DNA from: Candidatus Undinarchaeales archaeon
GTDB lineage: Archaea > SpSt-1190 > JASMDC01
Direction of reading: 5' to 3'
DNA length: 64,000 nucleotides
Assembly (NCBI GenBank): GCA_030753015.1
Contig: JASMDC010000012.1
Span: 28,734 to 92,733, forward strand
A program made the position numbers and the translations under genes. Under the pieces are notes generated by a model. That model searched no databases. It saw nothing but the letters and a program-made list of their open reading frames with translations, and had not been told where the DNA came from. Shown here one piece after another: positions 9,482-17,337 of this stretch (its first letter is position 1; the number at the start of each line of letters is the position of its first letter).

Positions 9482-10480
9482 TCATGACAAGGACGATGCA
9501 TCGCTTCCTTCCAGCGATTCAACGGTCTCCTCGAGTGCCTCTAGCGGATCCTTGCCCTTGATGCGCGCGACCCTATCCCTGAGACCCGCGATCTTCTTCT
9601 CGAACCGCCCCCGTTCCTCGATGTCGAAGGGGAAGAGGTCCTCCTCCGCCTCGTCAAGGCGCGCAAGAAGGCTGGGCTTGAGGGCAGGATCATGTTCCTT
9701 GATGTCCTTCTCGATGGCCTCGAGGAGCTTGGTCATGATGCGCGAGTTGGGCGTCTCGATATAGGTGCGCTTCTCGTGCTTGCGCTTGCGTGGCTGGTGC
9801 GGGCGGTGGGTCCGTGGCGGCATGTACACCATCCTGAGGTCGAACGTGCTAGAGAGCCGGGACATGAGGCCGATGATACGTCCCAGTCGCCGGTCCACCT
9901 CCTCAACGATATGGAAGCGCTTCCGGTTCACGGTAAGGGTGTCGGCGATGGACCGCAGGTCGTCCACGAGGCTCTCGGCGCGTGGGGGGTCCTGGCAGGT
10001 GCGGACCTGACGGTCGAACTTCGCGAGGTCGCGATCGACCCGCGCGAGGACCAATTCCTGAGTGGAAAGTTCGAGCGGGAGGTCGGCGGTATCGACCCCC
10101 ACCGAGGCCAACATGTTCAGGAGTCCTGTATGGACCTGCATGACCTCTTTCCGTGCTTCGGCGTTCTCCTCGCCGGTGAGCGAGCGCTCGATGTCATACA
10201 GGTCGCGAAGGAGCTCCCGGGCGAGGTCGACCTTCGGGATATAGCGCGCCGTGTCGATGCAACGCTCAAGGCGCTGCCTGATCTCTGGCGTTAGCACCGA
10301 TGCATTGAGCCGTACATCGGACCTGTCCTTCCTCTCAGTGGCGTGTTCCTTATCCGATCCGCTCTCGAGCGCATCGACACGTGAGAGGATGGCGTCCTGC
10401 TGCGAACCCATCCGCTCGAGCTGTAAGAACATCTCCTTCTGCTGGGCGAGCAGCTTCCGGAGTAGTTCGGTCTCCTCCAT
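9482..10480 (-). CDS. cytoplasmic coiled-coil protein, function unknown
   Basis: 332 aa from MEETELLRKLLAQQKEMFL. The longer frame to 10570 is rejected because it would run through tRNA-Trp on the other strand, and a TATA-like ATTTAAAAAATT sits about 22-32 nt before the 10480 ATG. The product is helical and charged, with no signal or membrane segment. A basic stretch RTHRPHQPRKRKHEKR near residue 220 could bind nucleic acid. It converges end to end with the preceding gene. No family is recognised. Confidence 0.7.
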   Translation of the reverse strand: MEETELLRKLLAQQKEMFLQLERMGSQQDAILSRVDALESGSDKEHATERKDRSDVRLNASVLTPEIRQRLERCIDTARYIPKVDLARELLRDLYDIERSLTGEENAEARKEVMQVHTGLLNMLASVGVDTADLPLELSTQELVLARVDRDLAKFDRQVRTCQDPPRAESLVDDLRSIADTLTVNRKRFHIVEEVDRRLGRIIGLMSRLSSTFDLRMVYMPPRTHRPHQPRKRKHEKRTYIETPNSRIMTKLLEAIEKDIKEHDPALKPSLLARLDEAEEDLFPFDIEERGRFEKKIAGLRDRVARIKGKDPLEALEETVESLEGSDASSLS

Positions 10481-10544
10481 CGCATCGAGCCTTGAAGGGT
10501 AATTTTTTAAATACCTCCCGCCAATCCAGAAAACACACTCTTGT

Positions 10545-10638
10545 GGGGACATAGTGTAGCTAGGCAGCACGGTGGGCTCCAGAATCCATTCACGGCTGTG
10601 GAAACCCGCAAACTAGGGTTCAAATCCCTATGTCCCCA
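10545..10638 (+). tRNA. tRNA-Trp (CCA) with a 21-nt intron
   Basis: Acceptor strands GGGGACA (10545-10551) and TGTCCCC (10631-10637) pair, with discriminator A at 10638. The D-stem is GTGT/GCAC, the T-arm TAGGG-TTCAAAT-CCCTA, and the anticodon stem GTGGG/CCCGC. The anticodon loop is 28 nt instead of 7. Reading CTCCAG as positions 32-37 and A as 38 leaves a 21-nt insert at the canonical archaeal 37/38 site and gives anticodon CCA. The exon UCCA can pair with UGGA near the 3' splice site, as in a bulge-helix-bulge, though the second bulge is not perfectly canonical. CCA is not encoded. Confidence 0.9.
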
Positions 10639-10697
10639 CTCCTTCACCCTTCCCTGTCCGAACACTTTTTAACGCTTCAGGCTTTCGTCCAGCGCCC

Positions 10698-11282
10698 ATG
10701 TCCATCGAGGAGGAGTTCGGTGTCAAGATCGTCGCCGAGAGCGCGATGTGCCCCATCTGCGGCAAGGATACCGTTGTGGTCTCCAAGCGCGAGCACATGG
10801 GCGGGGATCTCGAGGGCGTGACGGAGATCTTCAACCAGTGCCGCTCGTGCTCGTATTGCGCCTCCGATGTGTTCCCTTCAGCAGGAGGTGAGCCAAAACG
10901 CTATACTTTCCGCGTGCGTTCCAGCAAGGACCTGGATGTACGGATCGTGAAGTCCTCCACCGCGACCGTGCACATCCCCGAGCTCGGCGTTGATATCGAG
11001 CCCGGACCCGCGTCCAAGGGATATATCACAAACGTGCAGGGCGTGCTCGAGCGAGTGAAGGACGCGATACACATGGCCCGGTCCTGGGAGACGACGGACG
11101 AGGGAAAGGCGCGCTGTGACGAGAAGCTCGCCTCCATCGATGCCATAATCGATGGGAACTCCTTTACACCCTTTCGTCTAATTCTCGAGGACATATTCGG
11201 TAACTGCATCATCATCGCGAAGCAGGCCAAGGCCGCGGCCCTCTCACCTGAAGAGGTCGATCGGATAGTCACACGGGGATAG
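10698..11282 (+). CDS. archaeal ZPR1-type zinc finger protein
   Basis: 194 aa. A single ZPR1 module: a C4 zinc finger formed by CPICGKD (about residue 15) and CRSCSYC (about 49), followed by the family's beta domain with KRYTFRV, SSKDLDVRIVKS and GYITNVQGVLERV. Eukaryotic ZPR1 has two such modules; archaeal forms have one, as here. TATA-like CTTTTTAA lies about 30 nt upstream. ZPR1 proteins are linked to translation elongation factor 1A biogenesis in eukaryotes; the archaeal role is not established. Confidence 0.88.
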   Translation: MSIEEEFGVKIVAESAMCPICGKDTVVVSKREHMGGDLEGVTEIFNQCRSCSYCASDVFPSAGGEPKRYTFRVRSSKDLDVRIVKSSTATVHIPELGVDIEPGPASKGYITNVQGVLERVKDAIHMARSWETTDEGKARCDEKLASIDAIIDGNSFTPFRLILEDIFGNCIIIAKQAKAAALSPEEVDRIVTRG

Positions 11283-11293
11283 AGAAAGGGTGG

Positions 11294-11320
11294 GCGCCCG
11301 GCCTCTTGTGGACCGGGCGC
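11294..11320. terminator. hairpin between convergent ZPR1 and rubrerythrin genes
   Basis: GCGCCCGG (11294-11301) pairs with CCGGGCGC (11313-11320) around an 11-nt loop. It lies in the short gap between two convergent genes, the expected place for a shared transcript end. No strong T-run follows, so its role as a terminator is tentative. Confidence 0.45.
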
Positions 11321-11335
11321 ACACAGAAGGGCGTC

Positions 11336-11911
11336 TCACCAGTTCTCGGCAAGGAGCTGGAAGTGTTCCTGACCATGGGCGCAGGCGGGGCATTCCGCGG
11401 GGGCCTCGGGCCCCTCGTGGACGTATCCGCAGTTGTCGCACTTCCACTTCACCGACCGGTCCTTCTTGAACACGGTGCCGTTCTCGATGTTCGCAAGGAG
11501 GCCGAGGTAGCGCTTCTCATGCTGCTTCTCGGCGACGGCGATGGACCGCATGACCGCAGCGATCTCTGGGAAGCCCTCCTCGTCAGCGATGTCGGCGAAC
11601 CCCGGGTACATGGTGGTGTGCTCGAAATTCTCGCCGGCAGCGGAGGCCTTGAGGTTCTCGGCGGTCGAGCCGATGATACCTGCAGGGAAAGCCCCGGTGA
11701 TCTCGACCTCGCCTCCCTTGAGGAACTCGAAGAGCTTCTTCGCATGCTCCCTCTCATTGTCGGCCGTCTCCAGGAAGACGTTCTGGATCTGGACGAAGCC
11801 GTCCTTCTTGGCCTTGGAGGCAAAGAAACCGTAGCGGTTCCGTGCCTGGGACTCTCCAGCGAACGCTGTGAGTATGTTCTTTTCGGTCTTTGTTCCTTTC
11901 AGTTCAGGCAT
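11336..11911 (-). CDS. rbr: rubrerythrin
   Basis: 191 aa from the ATG preceded by GAAGGTGA; a TTG six bases earlier is less likely. The N-terminal four-helix diiron domain shows [40 protein letters not shown] and [11 protein letters not shown], carrying the Glu/His ligands. The C-terminal rubredoxin domain has [10 protein letters not shown] and [11 protein letters not shown]. It reduces hydrogen peroxide using electrons from rubredoxin, a gene for which lies in the divergent operon. It is the last gene of the leftward set reading from the PerR-like operator. Confidence 0.96.
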   Translation of the reverse strand: MPELKGTKTEKNILTAFAGESQARNRYGFFASKAKKDGFVQIQNVFLETADNEREHAKKLFEFLKGGEVEITGAFPAGIIGSTAENLKASAAGENFEHTTMYPGFADIADEEGFPEIAAVMRSIAVAEKQHEKRYLGLLANIENGTVFKKDRSVKWKCDNCGYVHEGPEAPAECPACAHGQEHFQLLAENW

Positions 11912-11950
11912 TTTCAATTCACCTTCTCAGACAGAGTTATGGTCATCACT

Positions 11951-12340
11951 TCAGACCTTCGCCGACCATAGGCCGTGGACAGTACAGTACTCCCTGACCA
12001 GAAAGACCTTCTCGGCGGTACAGTTGCAGAAAAGGGCCTCAGGTGCCTGCCCCGGTTTCAGGAACGCTTTGTGCGTACCCGTGTCCGTGACTAGCTCGAT
12101 CATTTCGATGTAGTGCTCAGCCTCCATCGGATGTGCCACAGAGCCCACGGTCACCTTGAGTCCGGTATCTGTATCCTGCACTACGGGCACATGCTTCTCC
12201 TTGCCCTGGTCTTCGTTCTTTCCGGGAAGCAGTGTCATCCGCTGGCCGCAGCACACAAGCTCGGCGCCACCTCCGTGGATCAGCTCAACGATGTTCCCGC
12301 AAAACTCGCACTCATACACTTCCAATCGGTTCGTCGTCAT
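11951..12340 (-). CDS. dfx: desulfoferrodoxin (2Fe superoxide reductase)
   Basis: 129 aa. The N-terminal centre I has CEFCG and CCGQ (four Cys, FeS4). Centre II ligands are visible in KEKHVPVV, SVAHPMEAEHYIEMIEL and REYCTVHGLW (four His and one Cys, the superoxide-reducing iron). The length is that of class I enzymes. It turns superoxide into hydrogen peroxide, which the neighbouring rubrerythrin can remove. Confidence 0.96.
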   Translation of the reverse strand: MTTNRLEVYECEFCGNIVELIHGGGAELVCCGQRMTLLPGKNEDQGKEKHVPVVQDTDTGLKVTVGSVAHPMEAEHYIEMIELVTDTGTHKAFLKPGQAPEALFCNCTAEKVFLVREYCTVHGLWSAKV

Positions 12341-12361
12341 AGAAAATCACCTTTTTCATCT

Positions 12362-12826
12362 TCAAGCTTTATTATCAGTACCCGCCGGAGGGTGGGGCGT
12401 ATCACAGCTATCACAATCATGGTCGCAGCTAGCGTGCACGGTGTGTTCTCCATTCCGTGCCCTGTAGTCCTTGATGGCCGCGTGCAGGGCATCGGCGGCG
12501 AGGTTCGAGCAGTGCATCTTCTTGGGCGGGAGCCCGTCCAGTTCGTCCGCCACGTCCTGACGCGTGATCTTCATGGCCTCGTCCACGTGCATGCCCATGG
12601 CCAGCTCGGTGACCATGCTGCTCGTGGCGATGGCAGAACCGCACCCGAATGTCCGGAACTTGATCTCGGAAATGATGTCTTCCTTGACGTTGATGAAGAT
12701 CTCCATGAGGTCGCCGCAGACAGGATTACCTACCTTCCCGTAGCCGTCAGCTTCCTCGATGACGCCGACGTTGCGGGGATTCATGAAGTGCTCCATCACC
12801 TTCTTGCTGTAGCCGATTTGTGTCAT
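12362..12826 (-). CDS. iscU: IscU-type Fe-S cluster scaffold with Cys-rich tail
   Basis: 154 aa. The IscU fold is shown by HFMNPRNVGVIEEADGYGKV and the three ligand cysteines in NPVCGD, TFGCGSAIATS and MHCSNLAADAL, including the conserved Asp after the first. It is immediately downstream of the IscS-like gene. After the normal end there is an unusual extension containing SCDHDCDSCDTPH, four cysteines and two histidines not expected in IscU; it might bind metal or accept sulfur. This tail is an observation, its role is not known. Confidence 0.93.
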   Translation of the reverse strand: MTQIGYSKKVMEHFMNPRNVGVIEEADGYGKVGNPVCGDLMEIFINVKEDIISEIKFRTFGCGSAIATSSMVTELAMGMHVDEAMKITRQDVADELDGLPPKKMHCSNLAADALHAAIKDYRARNGEHTVHASCDHDCDSCDTPHPPAGTDNKA

Positions 12827-12838
12827 GTGACCACCTTC

Positions 12839-13990
12839 TCATAATGGGGATAGGTTTCTTAACCTTTCGACTGTGCCCCGGGCGGCGTCGACCACCGCGG
12901 GCACCTGGGCCATTGTGTTTGACCGTCCGAGGGTGAGCACCATGGACCCATGTGCCTGCTCATGCTTGAGCCCTATAGCGAGGAGTACATGGGACGCCTC
13001 CAGCGTGCGCGAGGTGCAGGCCGAGCCGGTGGCCATGGCGATACCGTACATGTCCATGCTCAGCAGGATGCTCTCGCCTTCGATCCGGCCGAACCGGAAA
13101 CTGGCGTGATGGGGTAATCGTCGCTCGGGATGACCGGTAAGATGGGAGTCCTCGATAGCGAGGATGCCTTTGACAAGCGCGTCCCTGACACCCTGCAACC
13201 GATTGCTCTCTTTGGCCATCTCGTCCCGGGCCAGACGGGCCGCTTCTCCCATCCCCGCGATGGCGAACACGTTCTCGGTACCCGAGCGAAGACCCTGCTC
13301 CTGGCCGCCGCCGGGGAGCACCGTCTGGAGCTTCACACCGGGAGCAACATAGAGGGCGCCGGCACCGGGCGGCCCCCCCATTGCATTCCCGGAGAGGGTG
13401 AGCAGGTCGATACCGTCCCGCTGGACATCGATGGGGATGCGCCCCGCCGTTGCGGTGGCGTCCACATGAAGGTATCTGCCCTTCTCATGGACTATCGTGG
13501 ACACTTCCTTGATGGGTTCGATGGTGCCGATCTCGTTGTTGGCGTACATGACCGAGGTCACAACGGTGGCATCGGTCAACAGCCCCTCCAGCGCCCCGAG
13601 GTCGATGAGCCCCCTCCCGTCCACCGGAGCGAGGGCCAACTCGAAACCATGCTTAGCGAGGTCCTTCATTGGATTGAGCACGGAGATGTGCTCGATGGCG
13701 CTGGCCACCACGGCCTTTCCCTTGCCCATATTCCGGATAGCGGTACCCCTTACGGCGAGATTGTTCGCCTCAGTGGCGCCGCTCGTGAAGATGAGCTTGC
13801 CCTTCTCATCGGCATTGATAAGAGCGGCAAGCCGTTCCCGAGCGTCCTCCACCGCTTGCTTGGTACCGAGACCGTCCGAGTGCAGAGATGATGGATTCCC
13901 GACGTCCTCTACGAGGTACCTCTGGGCAAAGGCGAGGACCCGCGGGTCCACTGGTGTCGCCGAGCCATGGTCCAAGTAGATTCGGTCCAT
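12839..13990 (-). CDS. iscS: IscS/NifS-like protein lacking the PLP lysine
   Basis: 383 aa from MDRIYLDHGSATPVDP (GGAGAG upstream; longer starts overlap the previous gene). Class V aminotransferase features are present: SGATEANNLAV, the stacking His in SAIEHISVLNP, MYANNEIGT, the Asp in LHVDATATAG, RSGTENVFAIAG and the catalytic Cys loop ATGSACTSRTLE. At the PLP-lysine site (normally SGHK..GPKG) the sequence reads SGNAMGGPPG; codons AAT GCA were checked directly. It should not form the internal aldimine and may not be a desulfurase. From memory, an Archaeoglobus fulgidus IscS also lacks this lysine and was reported inactive as a desulfurase. It sits between a DsrE-like gene and IscU, so it may act as a scaffold partner. 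Confidence 0.9.
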   Translation of the reverse strand: MDRIYLDHGSATPVDPRVLAFAQRYLVEDVGNPSSLHSDGLGTKQAVEDARERLAALINADEKGKLIFTSGATEANNLAVRGTAIRNMGKGKAVVASAIEHISVLNPMKDLAKHGFELALAPVDGRGLIDLGALEGLLTDATVVTSVMYANNEIGTIEPIKEVSTIVHEKGRYLHVDATATAGRIPIDVQRDGIDLLTLSGNAMGGPPGAGALYVAPGVKLQTVLPGGGQEQGLRSGTENVFAIAGMGEAARLARDEMAKESNRLQGVRDALVKGILAIEDSHLTGHPERRLPHHASFRFGRIEGESILLSMDMYGIAMATGSACTSRTLEASHVLLAIGLKHEQAHGSMVLTLGRSNTMAQVPAVVDAARGTVERLRNLSPL

Positions 13991-14004
13991 CTCCATCTCT
14001 CCGA

Positions 14005-14367
14005 TCAGAACCACATGGCCGCGTTAGCGTCCAGGGCGAGGTCATTGAGGGTGGCGGCTCCGACGATCTTGACGCCGTCCCGCAGCTCAACCTTCTCCCA
14101 GCCGAGCATCCGCTTTGAGGCTTCGCACACGTAAACGGGGATTCCCATCTCGACGGTCTTCTGGAGCATCTCGCCCACGCTGGGGAAGTCGCCGAGCTTG
14201 ATCTTCTCGGCCTCTCCCGGCCGCAACACCTTTAACGCCATCCCGAGGTAGTACACAATAGGTTCAAGGTCCATGGCCTTTGCCGTCTGTGCAAGGACCA
14301 GGGGTGAGTACTGCCGCTCGGGCGCATCGCTCGTCTGGACATAGAGGATCGATTTTTCGTTCTTCAT
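14005..14367 (-). CDS. DsrE/DsrF-like small sulfur-transfer family protein
   Basis: 120 aa. The DsrE-like alpha/beta fold is suggested by ILYVQTSDAP, TAKAMDLEPIVYYLGMALKVL and GIPVYVCEASKRMLGW; the single Cys in VYVCEAS is at the place where sulfur carriers of this family keep their active Cys. It is first of the leftward operon, with AAGGAGAT before the ATG and the PerR-like palindrome upstream. Together with TusA at the far end of the island it suggests a persulfide relay feeding the IscS/IscU pair. The specific role is inferred. Confidence 0.8.
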   Translation of the reverse strand: MKNEKSILYVQTSDAPERQYSPLVLAQTAKAMDLEPIVYYLGMALKVLRPGEAEKIKLGDFPSVGEMLQKTVEMGIPVYVCEASKRMLGWEKVELRDGVKIVGAATLNDLALDANAAMWF

Positions 14368-14420
14368 CGTTCCGATCTCCTTGGAGGTCTAATCCGCCAA
14401 TAGTATTATGTACGGGATAA

Positions 14421-14459
14421 CTATAAATACTTTATTGTACTAATTACAATGTAGTAATC
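14421..14459. promoter_or_regulatory. divergent promoter with PerR/Fur-like 7-1-7 palindrome
   Basis: TTGTACTAATTACAA (14435-14449) is a 7-1-7 inverted repeat with six of seven positions symmetrical, the layout of PerR boxes. It overlaps a second pair ATTAC...GTAAT (14444-14459). A TATA element CTATAAATAC (14421-14430) adjoins it and reads as TATA-like on both strands. The box lies between the DsrE-led and PerR-led operons, so one site could control both. Binding is inferred. Confidence 0.6.
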
Positions 14460-14492
14460 ATAACAAATCATGTTATTGGAGTGCACGAAATC

Positions 14493-14924
14493 ATGGCCGA
14501 TGATGCGATCGAACGCGGAGTGAAGCTTCTCAGGGACCATGGATTGAAGGTGACGCCCCAGAGGCTCGTGATCCTTCGATACCTTGAGAAATATCGTAAT
14601 CACCCTAATGCGGACGAGATCTACAATGCCCTGAAGTCACGGAATCCCTCGCTCTCGAAGACGACCGTCTACAATACACTTGAGACTATGCATAAGCAAA
14701 GGCTCGTCGATGTACTGACTATATCTGAGTCCGAACGCAGGTACGACCTTAGACGAGAGTCCCACCATCACTTCATGTGTCAGGAATGCGGGCGGATCCT
14801 CGACATAGAGATCGCATGCCCGAACTGTCACCGGATCATAAACGGAGAGCACCGGGTCGACGAGGTCCACGGTTACTTCAAAGGAATCTGCAGCGAGTGC
14901 CTGACCAAGGAAGATAAACTATGA
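14493..14924 (+). CDS. perR: PerR-like Fur-family peroxide/metal regulator
   Basis: 143 aa from the ATG with GGAGTG nine bases upstream; the GTG at 14481 would overlap that site. The winged helix has HGLKVTPQRLVILRYL and NPSLSKTTVYNTLETM. The structural zinc site is CQEC and CPNC/CSEC. Regulatory-site residues fit PerR rather than Fur: His in NHPNADEIY, Asp in RRYD, His in SHHHF and Asp in RILDIE. It heads an eleven-gene operon of oxygen-defence functions and faces a palindrome, so autoregulation plus control of both operons is likely. Confidence 0.9.
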   Translation: MADDAIERGVKLLRDHGLKVTPQRLVILRYLEKYRNHPNADEIYNALKSRNPSLSKTTVYNTLETMHKQRLVDVLTISESERRYDLRRESHHHFMCQECGRILDIEIACPNCHRIINGEHRVDEVHGYFKGICSECLTKEDKL

Positions 14925-16117
14925 GTGAGAGATGGACCATGGAGACCACCGAGATCAAACCGGGCGTGTACTGGGTCGGTGCCATCGACTGGGACGTCAG
15001 GAACTTCCACGGGTACCTGACCCAACGGGGGACCACATACAACGCCTACCTCATCATTGATGAGAAGGTCGTGCTGGTTGACACGGTCAAGGCACACCTG
15101 GCCGATGAGATGCTCGCGCGTATCCGTGCGATCATCGATCCCGCAAAGATCGACTACATAGTCTCTAATCACGTAGAGATGGATCACTCCGGCTCCATCT
15201 CTGCAGTCCTCGAGCACGCTCCGAGCGCGAAGGTCATCACCTCTACCATGGGCGCCAAAGGTCTCAAGCGCCACTACAAGGCGGACTGGGACCTCCAGGT
15301 GGTCAAGAGCGGCGACACCCTGTCCATCGGCAAGCGGACACTGGCATTCGTCCACGTCCCCATGGTCCACTGGCCCGACTCCATGGTCACCTACATCCAC
15401 GAGGACCGTCTCCTGCTCCCCAACGACGGGTTCGGCCAGCATATAGCTTCCTCTGAGCGGTTCGACGACGAGCTCGACTGGGGCATCCTGCGGGAGGAGG
15501 CCGCCAAGTACTACGCGAACATAATCCTCCCCTTCGGCGCGAACGTCCAGAAGGCCATGGAGTCTCTTGGCGGCCTCGATATCGACATGATCGCTCCAAG
15601 TCATGGCATCATCTGGCGCTCGCATATCCCTGACATCCTGGCAGAGTATCAGAAATGGTCGACCTATGCCACCGAGACATGCGCGGTCATCGTCTACGAC
15701 TCCATGTGGGGCTCGACCCAGAAGATGGCGCACGCTCTCGGGGACGGGCTGCGCGAGACCGGCGTACATGTCCACCACCACAATCTCAAGCACACCCACA
15801 TCTCCGATGTGATGACCGACGTCCTCACGGCCCGACTGGTCTGCATCGGCTCACCCACGTTGAACAATGGTATACTCCCGACGGTGGGGGCGTTCCTCAC
15901 CTATGTAAAGGGCCTCCGCCCTGAGAAACGGTTCGGGTTCGCCTTCGGCTCCTATGGCTGGGGCGGACAGGCCGTCAAGGAGATCGAGACCGTCATGGAC
16001 GGGCTCAAATGGGAGCGGCCCGAGGACGGGGTTCGTATCACGTACATCCCGGACGAGGATGAGCTCGACGCGGTGCGGGAGACCGGCCGGGCCCTCGGGA
16101 AACAAATAAGAGACTGA
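14921..16117 (+). CDS. fprA: A-type flavoprotein FprA (oxygen- or NO-reducing diiron flavoprotein)
   Basis: 398 aa. The N-terminal metallo-beta-lactamase-like diiron domain has NHVEMDHSGS, HVPMVHWPDSM, LLPNDGFGQH and APSHGIIWR, carrying the iron ligands. The C-terminal flavodoxin domain starts at VIVYDSMWGSTQKMA with GSPTLNNG and FGSYGWGG as FMN loops. The family reduces O2 to water (or NO) with electrons from F420H2 or rubredoxin; a rubredoxin gene in the same operon favours the latter. The ATG overlaps the perR stop (ATGA). A second in-frame ATG at 14939 is possible. Confidence 0.95.
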   Translation: MSERWTMETTEIKPGVYWVGAIDWDVRNFHGYLTQRGTTYNAYLIIDEKVVLVDTVKAHLADEMLARIRAIIDPAKIDYIVSNHVEMDHSGSISAVLEHAPSAKVITSTMGAKGLKRHYKADWDLQVVKSGDTLSIGKRTLAFVHVPMVHWPDSMVTYIHEDRLLLPNDGFGQHIASSERFDDELDWGILREEAAKYYANIILPFGANVQKAMESLGGLDIDMIAPSHGIIWRSHIPDILAEYQKWSTYATETCAVIVYDSMWGSTQKMAHALGDGLRETGVHVHHHNLKHTHISDVMTDVLTARLVCIGSPTLNNGILPTVGAFLTYVKGLRPEKRFGFAFGSYGWGGQAVKEIETVMDGLKWERPEDGVRITYIPDEDELDAVRETGRALGKQIRD

Positions 16118-16145
16118 TGTAAGATAATGAAAAGGAGGAATCGAC

Positions 16146-16382
16146 ATGGCAGACATAACCGTATACTCAACGCCAACCTGCCCCTATTGCAAGATGGTCA
16201 AGGCGTTCCTGAACGAGAAAGGGGTCGAGTTCAAGGACATTGACGTATCGACCGATCGCGATGCGGGCAAGACGATGATCGAGAAGTCCGGCCAGATGGG
16301 TGTACCCCAGATCGAGATCAACGACAAGATCATCGTGGGGTTCAACAAGGAAGCGCTAGAGAGGGAACTTGAGAGTGTATGA
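16146..16382 (+). CDS. glutaredoxin/NrdH-like redox protein
   Basis: 78 aa with AAGGAGGAATC upstream. It has a thioredoxin fold with the CPYC active site (YSTPTCPYCKMVK), the cis-Pro motif GVPQIEINDK and the glycine pair VGFNKEALE. The size and motifs match NrdH/Grx-like proteins. It overlaps the next gene, a thioredoxin reductase, which is therefore its likely electron donor. Confidence 0.93.
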   Translation: MADITVYSTPTCPYCKMVKAFLNEKGVEFKDIDVSTDRDAGKTMIEKSGQMGVPQIEINDKIIVGFNKEALERELESV

Positions 16383-17295
16383 TGTCATCATCGTGGGCGC
16401 GGGCCCCGCCGGAATAACCGCGGCTGTGTACGCCGCGCGGAAGAAGATGAGGACGCTGGTCCTCACCAAGAACATCGGCGGGCAGGCGGCCCTCTCGGGA
16501 GATGTCGAAAACTACACAGGCTTCCAGTTCATCACCGGAATCGAGCTGGCCCAGAAGTTCGAGGAACATCTCAAGGGCTTCGACATCGAGGTCCGGATCG
16601 ACGTGGAGGCGTCGTGCATCAATAAGGAGGGCGACCATCTTCTGGTCAATACGCCATCGGGTGATATCTCCGCTCGGAGCGTGATCCTCGCCACAGGAAG
16701 ACGTCCTCGGAACCTGAACGTACCGGGCGAGCAGGAATACCGCAACCGGGGTGTGACCTGGTGCGCCACATGCGACGCGCCCCTGTTCAGTGGTATGGAC
16801 GTGGCGGTCATCGGCGGGGGGAACTCCGCCATGGATGCTGCGCTCCAGCTGGACACTATCGCGAACAAGGTCTACCTGGTCAACAGGAACGACGATCTAG
16901 CAGGTGACGAGATAATGAAGGAGAAGCTACTGGCCTCCGAGAAGGTCGAGGTTCTCAATCTAGCAGAGACGAACGAGATCATCGGTGATGACTTCGTGAC
17001 CAATCTCAGAGTGCTCGTGGACGGTGAGGAGCGCCTACTGGTGGTCGGGGGCGTGTTCATCGAGATCGGCTCCGTGCCCGTTAACGCTCCAGCTTGCGAG
17101 GCCGAGAAGAACGAGTGGGGCGAGGTCATCGTCAACGAGCGGTGCGAGACGAACGTCCCCGGACTGTTCGCAGCGGGTGATGTCACGGACATACCGGAGA
17201 AACAGATAATCGCTGCGGCTGGTCAGGGATGTATCGCACTCCTCTCGGCGTTCAAGTACTTATCAACCCACAAGTTCGAAAATGAAACGAAATGA
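16375..17295 (+). CDS. trxB: thioredoxin reductase-like flavoprotein
   Basis: About 306 aa from GTG at 16375 (MYDVIIVGAGPAG); a TTG at 16369 is also possible. The FAD motif is GAGPAGITAAVYAA, the redox-active pair is CATCDAP, and the second nucleotide fold is GGGNSAMDAALQL. The C-terminal FAD motif is GLFAAGDVTDIPEKQ. Where NADPH-specific enzymes carry HRRxxxR it has VNRNDDLAG, so the electron donor may be NADH, F420H2 or another carrier. It overlaps the glutaredoxin-like gene. Confidence 0.92.
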   Translation: MYDVIIVGAGPAGITAAVYAARKKMRTLVLTKNIGGQAALSGDVENYTGFQFITGIELAQKFEEHLKGFDIEVRIDVEASCINKEGDHLLVNTPSGDISARSVILATGRRPRNLNVPGEQEYRNRGVTWCATCDAPLFSGMDVAVIGGGNSAMDAALQLDTIANKVYLVNRNDDLAGDEIMKEKLLASEKVEVLNLAETNEIIGDDFVTNLRVLVDGEERLLVVGGVFIEIGSVPVNAPACEAEKNEWGEVIVNERCETNVPGLFAAGDVTDIPEKQIIAAAGQGCIALLSAFKYLSTHKFENETK

Positions 17296-17337
17296 GACGT
17301 GACTGACGATAGAACAGTAACTATTGGAGTGATCAAA

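Noticed and set aside
10481..10570. Extra 30 codons on the leftward coiled-coil gene
   Set aside because: They overlap tRNA-Trp on the opposite strand and the gene's TATA-like element; the ATG at 10480 fits.
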